DNA from: an uncultured Aliiroseovarius sp.
Lineage (GTDB): Bacteria; Pseudomonadota; Alphaproteobacteria; Rhodobacterales; Rhodobacteraceae
DNA: 64,000 bases
Direction: 5' to 3'
Assembly: GCF_947497285.1 (NCBI RefSeq)
Contig: NZ_CANMFT010000004.1
Span: 186,001 to 250,000, forward strand
In this document: positions 9,206 through 18,430 of the stretch, piece by piece
How the letters are laid out: every line of letters begins with the position of its first letter
Position numbering within the stretch: the first letter of the stretch is position 1
Notes under the pieces: model-generated
Told to the model about the DNA's origin: nothing
The model's input: the letters and a program-made list of their open reading frames with translations, nothing else
Databases searched by the model: none
Translations under genes and position numbers: made by a program

Positions 9206-9889
9206 TCAATCTGATGCAACCCTCTGAAAGACAACAACATTTCCGCGCGACCCCCACGGCATATAGGTAAACCCCGCCCGCGACATTCCATCGAAAATTT
9301 GCTGAATAACAGGCGGACCATACAGCTGCGGATGGATTTCCATGATCACAAACCGCACGGACTTGGCCCAGCTTTGTTGCGCCAGTTCGACCTCTGCGCC
9401 CTCTACATCCATCACGACAAAGCTCGGGTCGAAGGCCTCGAACAGATCGCTCAGTTTCAGGGCCGGAACCGACACCAGTTTTGATTTCTGACCTGGTGCA
9501 CCATTGGAGATGGACGACGCCCAAAATGCCGCCTTCGCTTCGAAGGTGACAGTGTCCTGCGTGTAACTGTCCGCCACGACAGCCCCATGCAGCACCCTTA
9601 GGTCAAGCGCATCGTTCAACGCCAGGGTTCGACCAATTGAACGCACCATATCGGGGTTGGCTTCGACGGTGGTTACATTGCCTGCACCCACAATCTTTGC
9701 TGCCTGCACGGCTAGATAGCCGGCCCCCCCGCCCAGATCCAACACACGGTCTTCGGGCTTGAGGTGCCGCTTTATCCCTGCCAACTCCTTACCTTCATAA
9801 TGCCCCTGCCCAATCGCGTCTTCAATTGCAGGGTTGAGGCAGCGTTGAGGGATCTGCAAAGTTATTCCGTCTATGTGAAACCGGGGCAA
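9206..9889 (-). CDS. FkbM family methyltransferase
   Basis: SAM-dependent methyltransferase of the FkbM type; members O-methylate sugars or secondary metabolites, and the substrate here is unknown. The 227-residue protein has motif I as VLDLGGGAGYLAVQAA (about residues 49-64), the acidic ribose-binding segment VTTVEANP, and the family-typical FVVMDVEGAEVELAQQ and FVIMEIHPQ segments. Translation starts at a TTG supported by a GGAGG 6 bases upstream. It stands alone on the minus strand between rplY and pth and ends next to the shared terminator. Confidence 0.85.
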   Translation of the reverse strand: MPRFHIDGITLQIPQRCLNPAIEDAIGQGHYEGKELAGIKRHLKPEDRVLDLGGGAGYLAVQAAKIVGAGNVTTVEANPDMVRSIGRTLALNDALDLRVLHGAVVADSYTQDTVTFEAKAAFWASSISNGAPGQKSKLVSVPALKLSDLFEAFDPSFVVMDVEGAEVELAQQSWAKSVRFVIMEIHPQLYGPPVIQQIFDGMSRAGFTYMPWGSRGNVVVFQRVASD

Positions 9890-10010
9890 AAATAGCCTCC
9901 TTCTGCTGGCGTGCGATGCAATGATTGCAACCTGTTAAGGGGACCTCTATTTTGTTCGGACCCCAGAATGTCCGGGGTTCCGTCGAAATGTCCAGTAGAA
10001 AGGCCTGCCG

Positions 10011-10718
10011 ATGAAAATCTTTGTGGGACTTGGAAACCCCGGCCCGAAATACGCCGGGAATCGCCACAATATTGGTTTCATGGCGCTGGACCGGATAGCG
10101 GATGACCACGGGTTTGCGCCTTGGCGGGGTAAATTTCAGGGCGCCTTTTCAGAGGGTCTGCTTGGCAATCAGAAGGTGCTGTTGCTTAAACCCGAGACGT
10201 TCATGAACCTGTCGGGCCAGTCCGTCGGCGAAGCGATGCGGTTTTACAAACTGACTTCTGACGACGTTATCGTATTCCATGACGAACTGGATCTGGCCCC
10301 TGGCAAGGTGCGCGTGAAGCGGGGTGGCGGGCACGCCGGGCATAACGGTCTGCGCTCGATCCACGCTCATATCGGGCCGGACTATACCCGCGTGCGGATG
10401 GGCATCGGGCATCCGGGGAACAAGAATGCGGTCTCGTCCTATGTTCTGCGCGATTTCGCCAAGGCGGATGAAGGCTGGCTGGATGACGTGTTGCGCGGCT
10501 GTGCCGACGGGGCGGTGGATCTTGTCGAAGGGGACAGTGGCAAGTTCATGAACGCCATCGGGCGGCGGATCAATCCGCCGCGTTCTTCCACGTCGCAACC
10601 GAAAACCGAAGCCGTCAAAGCCGATCCCGCACCGGCGTCGCCTTCCGAGCAAAAAGCGGACGCCGAACCCAAGGAAACCCGCAGCCCACTACAACGCCTG
10701 ATGGACAAGTTTTCATGA
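10011..10718 (+). CDS. pth: Peptidyl-tRNA hydrolase
   Basis: Releases peptides from prematurely dropped peptidyl-tRNA in the cytoplasm. The first 190 residues match the Pth fold: FVGLGNPGPKYAGNRHNIGF with the catalytic His and conserved Asn, KPETFMNLSG, HDELDL and GGGHAGHNGLRSI. Residues about 190-235 form a Pro/Ala/Lys-rich extension absent from short enzymes such as that of E. coli, ending in SPLQRLMDKFS. Its stop overlaps the next start (ATGA), coupling it to the DUF2332 gene. Confidence 0.96.
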   Translation: MKIFVGLGNPGPKYAGNRHNIGFMALDRIADDHGFAPWRGKFQGAFSEGLLGNQKVLLLKPETFMNLSGQSVGEAMRFYKLTSDDVIVFHDELDLAPGKVRVKRGGGHAGHNGLRSIHAHIGPDYTRVRMGIGHPGNKNAVSSYVLRDFAKADEGWLDDVLRGCADGAVDLVEGDSGKFMNAIGRRINPPRSSTSQPKTEAVKADPAPASPSEQKADAEPKETRSPLQRLMDKFS

Positions 10719-11737
10719 GCCTACGTGACGCGCTGCGTCACCAGGCGGGCAGCAACAGGCATCTTGACTCGCCTTTCACCGCGCGCGTGCTGGACCTGCT
10801 GGCAGATAACATCCAGCCCGGCACGCCACTGACAGATCGGATGTTTGACTGGTCGGGTGACATCGGACCGCGTGGGCATTCGGTGCCGCTGCGCCTTTTG
10901 GCCGGGCTACACGCACTGGTCCTGATCGACGCCTGCCCCGCGTTGCAAGCGGTCTATCCGCCGAACCCGTCACCCGACGACGCCAGCCTTTGGGCTGCGA
11001 TTCAAGTGGCGTTGACCGATCACGCCGCGCTTCTGGACCGCTGGCTGGACAATCCGCCACAAACCAACGAGGTGCGTCGCGCCGCGATTCTGATTGCGGC
11101 CGGACATCTTTTGGTGGGGCGGTTTGGGCTTCCGATACATATGTATGAACTGGGGGCGAGCGCCGGCTTGAACCTGATGTGGGATCAGTTTGCACTTGAT
11201 CTGCCCGACGGGCGCCTTGGCCCAAACACCGCGGCTGTGACGTTGTCACCTGAATGGCGCGGTGATGCGCCTTCCGGGCCATGCCCGCAAATCACGCGGC
11301 GGCGGGGTGTTGATCTGATGCCGATGAATGCGCGTGACCCTGATGATGCGCTTCGGCTGATCTCGTATCTTTGGGCAGACCAACCAGAGCGGCTTGCCCG
11401 CACCCGCGCCGCCATCGCGATACTGGACGCAGAAGTTGACGCCGGTGACGCAGCCCCATGGCTTGAGGCCCAGTTGCGCCACACGGCACCTGATCACCTG
11501 ACGCTCGTTTATCATACGATCGCGTGGCAGTATTTTCCGCCCGAAACGCAAGCGCGCTGCGCGGCGGCCATCAAAGCCGCGTCACAGCACGGACCGGTCG
11601 CCCATCTTTCGATGGAAGCCGACGAACGACGCGGCGCAGGGGCTGCAATCACTCTGATGATATGGCCAGAGGGACAGAAGTTGACGCTTGGTCGCGTCGA
11701 TTTTCATGGACGTTGGGTGGATTGGACGGCACCCTAA
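10715..11737 (+). CDS. DUF2332 family protein
   Basis: Conserved protein of unknown function, cytoplasmic, 340 residues. Family-like features include the N-terminal SPFTARVLDLLADNI, a central MYELGASAGLNLMWD segment that resembles a nucleotide or SAM-binding loop, and the C-terminal VYHTIAWQYFP and HLSMEADERRG motifs. It overlaps pth by 4 bases. The gene is commonly found as a housekeeping neighbour in Rhodobacteraceae but its reaction is not known to me; the ELGASAGLN motif only hints at an enzyme. Confidence 0.8.
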   Translation: MSLRDALRHQAGSNRHLDSPFTARVLDLLADNIQPGTPLTDRMFDWSGDIGPRGHSVPLRLLAGLHALVLIDACPALQAVYPPNPSPDDASLWAAIQVALTDHAALLDRWLDNPPQTNEVRRAAILIAAGHLLVGRFGLPIHMYELGASAGLNLMWDQFALDLPDGRLGPNTAAVTLSPEWRGDAPSGPCPQITRRRGVDLMPMNARDPDDALRLISYLWADQPERLARTRAAIAILDAEVDAGDAAPWLEAQLRHTAPDHLTLVYHTIAWQYFPPETQARCAAAIKAASQHGPVAHLSMEADERRGAGAAITLMIWPEGQKLTLGRVDFHGRWVDWTAP

Positions 11738-11759
11738 CCCTGAACTAACAGGAGGTCAC

Positions 11760-12926
11760 ATGCGTCGGTTTTTCAAGCGCCTGCTACAGGTTGCGCTGTT
11801 CATCGCTCTTTTGGTCGGTGCCGCAGCCTTCTGGAAGCGGGAGGAAATCGGCAGGTTGCTGACCGTGAACTCTTTGTTTTCAGAAGAGAAAATTGTTCAT
11901 AACTTCTCGCACATGGATCAGGCCTTTCTGACCGTTACGATGGCGCGCGACGGCGGGAAGGTGTCGCCCTTACCTGCCGGTGATCCACTTGTCCTACCTG
12001 CGGGCACAGAGGGTTGGATCAAGGACCGCGCTGTCACGGGTTTGGTGGTGTTGAAGGATGGAACCCTGCGCCATGAAAGCTATTATCTTGATACGTCGCC
12101 CGATGACCGCCGCATCAGCTGGTCTGTCGCGAAAAGCTTCTTGTCGGCGTTGACCGGGATCGTTTTGGAACAGGGCGCGATTGCGTCGCTTGATGACCCC
12201 GTCGAAAACTATGCACCAGCCCTGAAAGGCAGCGCCTACGAAGGCGCGACGATCCGCAATGTCTTGAACATGTCCTCGGGCGTGGTGTTTAACGAAGACT
12301 ATCTGGACTTTAATTCTGACATCAACCGCATGGGGCGGGTTCTGGCGCTTGGCCAGTCAATGGATGCGTTCGCCGCCGGGCTAAGCGAAACTTTCGCCCC
12401 CCCGGGTGCGACATGGCAATATGTGTCTATCGACACGCATATCATCGGAATGGTGCTCCGGGGGGCGACCGGGCAGTCCATTCCCGATCTGATGCAGAAA
12501 TACTTGGTGCAACCGATGGGGTTCGAAGCTGACCCGGTCTATATCACTGATGGCGGCGGCGTTGCCTTTGTTCTGGGCGGTCTGAACCTGCCAACCCGTG
12601 ACTATGCCCGGTTCGGAGAGATGTTTCGGCGCAGCGGAGAATGGAATGACACCCAGATCGTTCCTGCCGATTGGGTCACGCAGTCAACGCGCCCCTCTGC
12701 GGCGACCGCGCCAGGTGCCGAGCAATATGGATACCAGTGGTGGATCGCGCCAGATGCGCCCGCAGGCGAATACTTTGGGCGCGGAATATACGGCCAGTAT
12801 ATCTATATAGACCGCGACAACGGCGTGGTGATCGCGGTGAACAGCGCCGACCGGGGTTTTCGTCAAGACGGCGTCCACGCCGCCAATATCGACATGTTTC
12901 GCGCTATTGCGGCAGCGATGGACTAA
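11760..12926 (+). CDS. Membrane-anchored serine hydrolase, class C beta-lactamase fold
   Basis: Serine hydrolase of the penicillin-binding-protein/beta-lactamase superfamily, probably an esterase or peptidase rather than a resistance enzyme. The 388-residue protein has an N-terminal membrane anchor (about 8-24) and a periplasmic domain with the S-x-x-K nucleophile motif in SWSVAKSFLS; YVSIDTHIIG is in the position of the Y-x-N motif, and GYQWWI precedes the usual third motif region. I place the start at ATG 11760, preceded by AGGAGG; longer readings overlap the DUF2332 gene. It converges on trpB with only 6 bases between stops. Confidence 0.8.
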   Translation: MRRFFKRLLQVALFIALLVGAAAFWKREEIGRLLTVNSLFSEEKIVHNFSHMDQAFLTVTMARDGGKVSPLPAGDPLVLPAGTEGWIKDRAVTGLVVLKDGTLRHESYYLDTSPDDRRISWSVAKSFLSALTGIVLEQGAIASLDDPVENYAPALKGSAYEGATIRNVLNMSSGVVFNEDYLDFNSDINRMGRVLALGQSMDAFAAGLSETFAPPGATWQYVSIDTHIIGMVLRGATGQSIPDLMQKYLVQPMGFEADPVYITDGGGVAFVLGGLNLPTRDYARFGEMFRRSGEWNDTQIVPADWVTQSTRPSAATAPGAEQYGYQWWIAPDAPAGEYFGRGIYGQYIYIDRDNGVVIAVNSADRGFRQDGVHAANIDMFRAIAAAMD

Positions 12927-12932
12927 GCAGGC

Positions 12933-14180
12933 TCAGTCCGCGTCGCGACCCTCGGTGTCCGACATGTCAAAGCCAAGATACTTGGCGACCGTATAGATAT
13001 CCTTGTCGCCGCGCCCACACATGTTCATGCAGATGATGTGGTCGTTCGGCAGATCCGGGGCAATCTTCATCACATGCGCCAGCGCGTGGCTGGGTTCCAG
13101 CGCGGGAATGATCCCTTCGGTCTGGCAGCACAACTGGAAGGCCTCTAGCGCCTCTTTGTCGGTGATCGCGACATATTCCGCCCGACCGATTTCGTGGAGC
13201 CAGGAGTGTTCTGGGCCGATACCCGGATAATCCAATCCGGCCGAGATCGAATAGCCATCAAGGATTTGCCCGTCATCATCTTGCAACAGGAACGTGCGGT
13301 TGCCGTGCAGAACGCCCGGACGCCCGCCTGTCAAGGACGCGCAATGCTCCATCTTTTCGTTCACACCTTTGCCGCCGGCCTCGACGCCGATGATGCGAAC
13401 GGTTTTGTCGTCCAGAAACGGGTGGAACAGGCCGATTGCGTTCGACCCCCCACCGATCGCGGCAATGAGCGTATCAGGCAGGCGACCTTCGGCAGCTTGC
13501 ATCTGCGCTTTGGCTTCTTTTCCAATGATCGACTGAAAATCGCGCACCATGGCCGGATAGGGGTGCGGTCCAGCGGCGGTGCCGATGCAATAAAACGTGT
13601 CAGCCACATTGGTCACCCAGTCACGCAGCGCGTCGTTCATCGCGTCTTTCAGCGTGCCGCGGCCCGAACTGACGGGGATCACCTCGGCCCCGAGAAGGCG
13701 CATGCGGAACACATTCGGCGCTTGTCGCTGAACGTCATGGGCACCCATATAGACGATGCACTTCAAGCCAAATTTGGCACACACGGTTGCGGTGGCGACG
13801 CCATGCTGCCCTGCGCCCGTTTCTGCAATAATCCGCGTCTTGCCCATGCGACGGGCCAGAAGGATCTGACCCAGCACATTGTTGATCTTGTGCGCGCCTG
13901 TGTGGTTCAGCTCGTCGCGTTTCATATACACTTTTGCGCCACCCAGATGCCGGGTCAAACCCTCGGCGAAATAGAGCGGACTGGGGCGGCCGACATAGTG
14001 GGTCCAGAGGTGGTCCATCTCGGCCCAGAAGCTGTCGTCGGTCTTGGCGTGCTCATATTCGGCTTCCAGATCAAGGATCAACGGCATCAGCGTTTCGGAC
14101 ACGAACCGTCCCCCAAAGTCGCCAAAGCGGCCCTTTTCATTGGGGCCATTCATGAAGCTGTTGAAAAGTTCGTCGGCCAT
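12933..14180 (-). CDS. trpB: Tryptophan synthase beta chain
   Basis: PLP enzyme joining indole and serine to make tryptophan. The 415-residue sequence begins with [20 protein letters not shown], carries the PLP lysine in [11 protein letters not shown] and the phosphate-binding glycine loop in [11 protein letters not shown], and ends SGRGDKD-like as [12 protein letters not shown]. It is preceded by trpF with a 14-base gap. The expected trpA is not next to it; the following gene is an opposed hydrolase. Confidence 0.97.
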   Translation of the reverse strand: MADELFNSFMNGPNEKGRFGDFGGRFVSETLMPLILDLEAEYEHAKTDDSFWAEMDHLWTHYVGRPSPLYFAEGLTRHLGGAKVYMKRDELNHTGAHKINNVLGQILLARRMGKTRIIAETGAGQHGVATATVCAKFGLKCIVYMGAHDVQRQAPNVFRMRLLGAEVIPVSSGRGTLKDAMNDALRDWVTNVADTFYCIGTAAGPHPYPAMVRDFQSIIGKEAKAQMQAAEGRLPDTLIAAIGGGSNAIGLFHPFLDDKTVRIIGVEAGGKGVNEKMEHCASLTGGRPGVLHGNRTFLLQDDDGQILDGYSISAGLDYPGIGPEHSWLHEIGRAEYVAITDKEALEAFQLCCQTEGIIPALEPSHALAHVMKIAPDLPNDHIICMNMCGRGDKDIYTVAKYLGFDMSDTEGRDAD

Positions 14181-14194
14181 GGGCTCACTCCCCC

Positions 14195-14839
14195 CTATGC
14201 GGCAGCATGTGCAGCGGCACAGAACGCCGCGATCAACTTCTCATCCTTGATCCCCGGCGCAGATTCAACCCCTGACGAAACATCTACTTGCTTTGCGCCT
14301 GTCAAACGGACAGCCTCTGCAACGTTTTCCGGGGTCAGCCCGCCAGCCAACATCCACGGGCAAGGCCAGTATTTACGCTGCACCAGCCGCCAGTCAAAGC
14401 TGATGCCGTTGCCGCCGGGAAGGTCCGCACTTTTCGGGGCCTTGGCGTCGATCAACAATTGATCCGCCACCCCGGCATAAAGCTCTATCTGCCCGACATC
14501 TTCGGGTCCGGCGATGCCAATGGCTTTCATAACCGGCAGGCCGAAGCGGGCTTTCACTTGCGCGACCCGCTCGGGACTTTCTGAACCGTGCAGCTGAAGC
14601 ATGTCCACCGTCGTTTCACCGACGATCCGGTCAAGCAACGCGTCATCGGCGTTCACCGTCAGCGCAACTTTAGCCACGCCGATGGGCACATCTTCCAGCA
14701 GACGCGCCGCGTCGGCCACGCTGATATTTCGAGGGCTTTTGGGAAAGAAAACGAACCCCAGATAGCGCGCTCCCGCCGCAGCCGCAGCCACAACATGGCG
14801 AGGCTCCGTCAGCCCACAGATTTTCACGACTGCGCTCAT
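14195..14839 (-). CDS. trpF: Phosphoribosylanthranilate isomerase
   Basis: Third step of tryptophan synthesis from chorismate (Amadori rearrangement). The 214-residue TIM barrel starts [12 protein letters not shown], with the catalytic Cys in KICG, and contains [20 protein letters not shown] and the C-terminal [13 protein letters not shown] and VDVSSGVES motifs. It is between lapA and trpB on the same strand, in the usual Rhodobacteraceae order. Confidence 0.96.
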   Translation of the reverse strand: MSAVVKICGLTEPRHVVAAAAAGARYLGFVFFPKSPRNISVADAARLLEDVPIGVAKVALTVNADDALLDRIVGETTVDMLQLHGSESPERVAQVKARFGLPVMKAIGIAGPEDVGQIELYAGVADQLLIDAKAPKSADLPGGNGISFDWRLVQRKYWPCPWMLAGGLTPENVAEAVRLTGAKQVDVSSGVESAPGIKDEKLIAAFCAAAHAAA

Positions 14840-14845
14840 GAAAAG

Positions 14846-15196
14846 TCAGCTGGCGTCGTCGATCAGGGCCAGCACATCATCCCCGGTGCGGGCTTTTGGC
14901 TCGCGCAGGGTTTTGACTTCGCGGGCCAGCTGATCGCGTTCGCGGCGATGGCGCGCACCTTCGGCGCGGATCTTGTGTTCGCGGAACCATTCCCAAATGA
15001 AGCCGATCAGAACGCCGGCAATGACGCCAGCGAAGATCACGACGAACAGCGGAAGGGTCATCGACCAGCTCCACCCCAAGAACCCCGAAAGATCCTGCGG
15101 CAGCAGGTTCAATGTTACTGTGTCGCGGTTTGCGAAGGCGACGGTCATCAGGGCGATCGCAAGGACCGCCAAGAAGGTGTAACGGATATAGCGCAT
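14846..15196 (-). CDS. LapA-domain inner membrane protein
   Basis: Small membrane protein of the LapA/DUF1049 family, 116 residues. It has two hydrophobic segments (about 6-23 and 46-70) flanking LNLLPQDLSGFLGW, then a basic cytoplasmic tail with coiled-coil character (RRERDQLAREVKTLREP). The family includes E. coli LapA (YciS), an LPS assembly-associated protein, but the function of this copy is not shown. It lies 9 bases after ihfB, suggesting co-transcription with ihfB and trpF-trpB. Confidence 0.85.
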   Translation of the reverse strand: MRYIRYTFLAVLAIALMTVAFANRDTVTLNLLPQDLSGFLGWSWSMTLPLFVVIFAGVIAGVLIGFIWEWFREHKIRAEGARHRRERDQLAREVKTLREPKARTGDDVLALIDDAS

Positions 15197-15205
15197 GACT
15201 ACCTC

Positions 15206-15487
15206 TTACTTGCCGTTAAGACGGTCCCGCAAAAGCTTGCCCGTCTTGAAGAACGGCACGTGTTTTTCTTCAACTTCAACCGACTCGCCCGTCCGGGGAT
15301 TACGCCCGATACGAGCATCCCTTTTCTTGACGGAAAATGCGCCAAAGCCGCGCAGTTCGACCCGATCTCCGCGGGCCATGGCCTCGATGATCTCATCGAA
15401 GATGGTGTTGACGATGCGTTCGACGTCGCGCTGATAGAGGTGTGGGTTTTCATCCGCGATCTTCTGGATCAGTTCCGACCGGATCAT
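15206..15487 (-). CDS. ihfB: Integration host factor subunit beta
   Basis: DNA-bending nucleoid protein that pairs with IhfA. The 93-residue sequence fits the family from [17 protein letters not shown] to the beta-arm region [24 protein letters not shown], with the intercalating proline in RNPRTG. It is the first gene of ihfB-lapA-trpF-trpB; a G-rich ribosome site precedes the ATG. The promoter should be within 15488-15696, where I see no distinct motif. Confidence 0.97.
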   Translation of the reverse strand: MIRSELIQKIADENPHLYQRDVERIVNTIFDEIIEAMARGDRVELRGFGAFSVKKRDARIGRNPRTGESVEVEEKHVPFFKTGKLLRDRLNGK

Positions 15488-15696
15488 CTTGGTCCCCCCA
15501 AATTGGTCTATGTAATGGATTTTGCATCCTTATTCCGTCCAACTATAGGAGCAAACACACGATCGAGATACAAGCTTTGCAGCAGACGAGGAAAAAAATC
15601 GGCGCAAAACGTCCAATTTCGGTCTGTTTTTCCGACCTTCGTGGGCCAAGAAATGGGGCAGAGCTGAACAACCCTTCGAAAACAGTGGCCGCAAAG

Positions 15697-15718
15697 GCAG
15701 CGTGATTCGTCACGCTGC
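15697..15718. repeat. Perfect hairpin with TTCG loop between rpsA and ihfB
   Basis: GCAGCGTGA (15697-15705), loop TTCG, TCACGCTGC (15710-15718): a perfect 9-bp inverted repeat right beyond the rpsA terminator. In minus-strand RNA the loop reads CGAA. No U-tract follows on either side. It may back up the terminator or protect the 3' end of rpsA mRNA. Confidence 0.6.
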
Positions 15719-15723
15719 AGACA

Positions 15724-15754
15724 GAAAAACGGCCCCGTGCATCGCACGAGGCCG
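15724..15754 (-). terminator. Rho-independent terminator after rpsA
   Basis: On the minus strand CGGCC(T)CGTGC, loop GAT, GCACG(G)GGCCG is followed by TTTTTC, 25 bases after the rpsA stop. Confidence 0.85.
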
Positions 15755-15778
15755 CTTGTTGTCTTGTGTGGATGAAGC

Positions 15779-17458
15779 TTAGTCGTCTTGCTTCAGCGCT
15801 GCACCCAGAATGTCGCCCAACGAGGCGCCCGAGTCCGAGGAACCGTATTGTGCAACGGCTTCTTTTTCTTCGGCAATCTCGCGTGCTTTGATCGACAGGC
15901 CCAGACGGCGCGATTTGCTGTCCACGTTGGTCACGCGGACGTCCATCTTGTCACCAACCTGGAAACGCTCGGGGCGCTGCTCGGCACGGTCGCGCGACAG
16001 GTCCGAACGACGGATGAAGGATTTCATGCCTTCATACTCGACTTCGATGCCGCCTTCTTCGATCGAGGTCACTTCAACAGTGATGATCGAACCGCGCTTC
16101 ACGCCGCCAATGGCGTCTGCGAAGGGGTCACCGTCCAGGGCTTTGATCGACAGCGAGATACGCTCTTTGTCGGTATCAACTTCCGAGACAACAGCTTTGA
16201 CGATGTCGCCCTTCTTGAAGTCCTGGATGGCTTCTTCGCCACGCTGGTCCCAAGAGATGTCGGACAGGTGAACCATGCCGTCGATTTCGCCGTCGAGGCC
16301 AATGAACAGGCCGAATTCGGTGATGTTCTTGACTTCGCCTTCGACCTCGGTGCCCTCGGGGTGTGTTTCTGCAAACACTTCCCACGGGTTGCGCATGGTC
16401 TGCTTGAGGCCAAGCGACACACGGCGTTTCGCCTGGTCGATTTCCAGCACCATGACTTCGACTTCTTGGCTTGTCGAAACGATCTTGCCGGGGTGAACGT
16501 TCTTCTTGGTCCACGACATTTCGGACACGTGCACCAGACCTTCAACGCCCGGCTCAAGCTCTACAAACGCACCGTAGTCGGTGATGTTGGTCACGCGACC
16601 AGTGTGCACTGTTTCCAGCGGGTATTTGCCAGCAACCAGATCCCACGGATCGTCTTGCAGCTGCTTCATACCAAGCGAGATGCGGTGGGTTTCCTTGTTG
16701 ATCTTGATGACCTGAACCTTGATGGTTTCGCCGATCGTCAGGATCTCGGAAGGATGGTTCACACGGCGCCATGCCATGTCGGTAACGTGCAGCAGACCGT
16801 CAACACCGCCAAGGTCAACAAACGCACCGTATTCGGTGATGTTCTTGACGACGCCGTCAACCGCTTGGCCCTCGGTCAGATTACCGATGACTTCAGCACG
16901 CTGTTCGGCACGCGATTCTTCCAGAATTGCACGACGCGACACAACGATGTTGCCACGACGACGGTCCATTTTCAGGATCTGGAACGGCTGCTTCAGACCC
17001 ATCAGTGGGCCAGCGTCGCGCACGGGGCGCACGTCAACTTGTGAGCCGGGCAGGAACGCAACAGCGCCGCCCAGATCGACCGTGAAGCCGCCTTTGACGC
17101 GACCGAAGATAGCACCTTCGACGCGTGCGTCGTCGGCATATGCTTTTTCCAGACGGTCCCATGCTTCCTCGCGGCGGGCCATCTCACGCGAGATAACAGC
17201 TTCGCCACGCGAGTTTTCGGCGGAACGAAGGAAGACTTCTACTTCGTCACCAACTGCGATTTCAGGAGCTTCGCCGGGGTTAGCGAATTCTTTAATGTCG
17301 ACGCGGCCTTCCATCTTATAGCCCACGTCGATGATGGCTTGGCCTGCCTCGATGGCGATGACCTTACCTTTGACAACCGAACCCTCTTCGGGGGTGTCCA
17401 TTTCGAAGCTTTCGTTCAGGAGGGCTTCGAATTCCTCCATAGTTGCTTTAGCGCACAT
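15779..17458 (-). CDS. rpsA: 30S ribosomal protein S1
   Basis: mRNA-binding ribosomal protein needed for initiation on structured messages. The 559-residue protein contains six S1 OB-fold repeats; the typical signature is clear in YGAFVDLGGVDGLLHVTDMAWRR-type segments that recur at about 200, 285, 370 and 455. It opens with MEEFEALLNESF a few residues in. Start ATG 17458 has AAGGA upstream; an inner ATG (MEEF) is the alternative. It lies downstream of cmk and a nitroreductase on the same strand but a terminator-like hairpin separates them, so it probably has its own promoter in 17459-17550. Confidence 0.97.
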   Translation of the reverse strand: MCAKATMEEFEALLNESFEMDTPEEGSVVKGKVIAIEAGQAIIDVGYKMEGRVDIKEFANPGEAPEIAVGDEVEVFLRSAENSRGEAVISREMARREEAWDRLEKAYADDARVEGAIFGRVKGGFTVDLGGAVAFLPGSQVDVRPVRDAGPLMGLKQPFQILKMDRRRGNIVVSRRAILEESRAEQRAEVIGNLTEGQAVDGVVKNITEYGAFVDLGGVDGLLHVTDMAWRRVNHPSEILTIGETIKVQVIKINKETHRISLGMKQLQDDPWDLVAGKYPLETVHTGRVTNITDYGAFVELEPGVEGLVHVSEMSWTKKNVHPGKIVSTSQEVEVMVLEIDQAKRRVSLGLKQTMRNPWEVFAETHPEGTEVEGEVKNITEFGLFIGLDGEIDGMVHLSDISWDQRGEEAIQDFKKGDIVKAVVSEVDTDKERISLSIKALDGDPFADAIGGVKRGSIITVEVTSIEEGGIEVEYEGMKSFIRRSDLSRDRAEQRPERFQVGDKMDVRVTNVDSKSRRLGLSIKAREIAEEKEAVAQYGSSDSGASLGDILGAALKQDD

Positions 17459-17550
17459 ATGCGTTTTGTTCCTTTACAAGTCGTTATTCGGGCCGTGCGG
17501 TTGTCTCCGCAGGTCTTGGATTTTCCAATTTGGTCAACGGGTTAACCACA

Positions 17551-17578
17551 ATACAAAGAGGGCCGGAGCCTCCGACCC
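17551..17578 (-). terminator. Probable terminator between nitroreductase and rpsA
   Basis: On the minus strand GGGTCGG, loop AGGCT, CCGGCCC forms a 7-bp stem (one G-U pair) followed by TCTTTGTAT. It would end the aroA-cmk-nitroreductase transcript before rpsA. Confidence 0.5.
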
Positions 17579-17697
17579 TGCTCGTATCCCTGTGATCGCA
17601 GTGTTTTCACCTTGTCGACAGGGGCGGGGAATACGGGGATTCTGCCAATAAAGCAAGGGGGATGCGCGGAATTGATCGCCCCTGCTCCAATTGTAGC

Positions 17698-18327
17698 CTA
17701 GTCGATCCGCGTCATTAGCTTTTCTACTGGTTTACGCACCTTTTTAAGCGACAAGAGCCAATCACCGCTTTCGTCGCGGTATCCAAGTGGCAACAGAACG
17801 ACCGACCGCAAGCCACGTGACTTGAGGTCCAGGATTTCGTCCACCTTTTCGGAGTCGAACCCTTCCATGGGTGTGCTGTCGACTTCCAATTCGGCTGCTG
17901 CCGCCAATGCGAACCCAAGCGCGATATAGGCTTGACGGGCAGCATGTTCGAAATTGGTGCGGTCTTCACGGGGCAGGTAGTTGGCTTTCAGATTGTCATA
18001 ATACTGCGACAAAAGCGGGTTCTCTCCGCCGCGTTCGTCTTTCATCTGGTCAACCACCGCATCAATGCGGTCTGCAGTATAGGTGTCCCATGCGGCAAAC
18101 ACCAAAAGATGCGAGCCATCCGTGATCTGCGCCTGGTTCCAAGCGACCTTCTGGATGTCCGCGCGTTTTTCCGGGTTGGTGACGACGAACACTTCAAACG
18201 GCTGCGTGCCGCTGGAGGTCGGCGCCAGCCTGATGGCTTCCAGAATTTGGTCCAGCTTTTCATCAGGGACCACTTTCGACGGGTCCATTTTCTTTGTGGC
18301 ATAGCGCCAGTTCAGCTTATCTAGCAT
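17698..18327 (-). CDS. NAD(P)H-dependent nitroreductase, NfsB-like
   Basis: FMN-dependent oxidoreductase of the nitroreductase family; the physiological substrate is unknown. The 209-residue protein shows the family's N-terminal RYATKKMDPSK and the FMN-binding region IRLAPTSSGTQPFEVFVV, then AARQAYIALGFALAAAAE and the C-terminal LPLGYRDESGDW segment. I set the start at ATG 18327 (MLDKLNWRY); the frame remains open further upstream without family-like sequence. It separates cmk from rpsA, which are often neighbours, and lies 103 bases after cmk. Confidence 0.88.
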   Translation of the reverse strand: MLDKLNWRYATKKMDPSKVVPDEKLDQILEAIRLAPTSSGTQPFEVFVVTNPEKRADIQKVAWNQAQITDGSHLLVFAAWDTYTADRIDAVVDQMKDERGGENPLLSQYYDNLKANYLPREDRTNFEHAARQAYIALGFALAAAAELEVDSTPMEGFDSEKVDEILDLKSRGLRSVVLLPLGYRDESGDWLLSLKKVRKPVEKLMTRID

Positions 18328-18430
18328 GTGGGTCCTGCCTTTTTGACGAGCCCGGATCATCCCGGTTCGACCCAGAGGTAAGCGCACAAAATCGCAGATC
18401 AACCACAGGCGAAGAAACGGATGAAATGAC

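Noticed and set aside
15788-17044. A 418-codon plus-strand frame over rpsA
   Set aside because: A shadow of the S1 repeats; its apparent internal repeats simply mirror the S1 domains.
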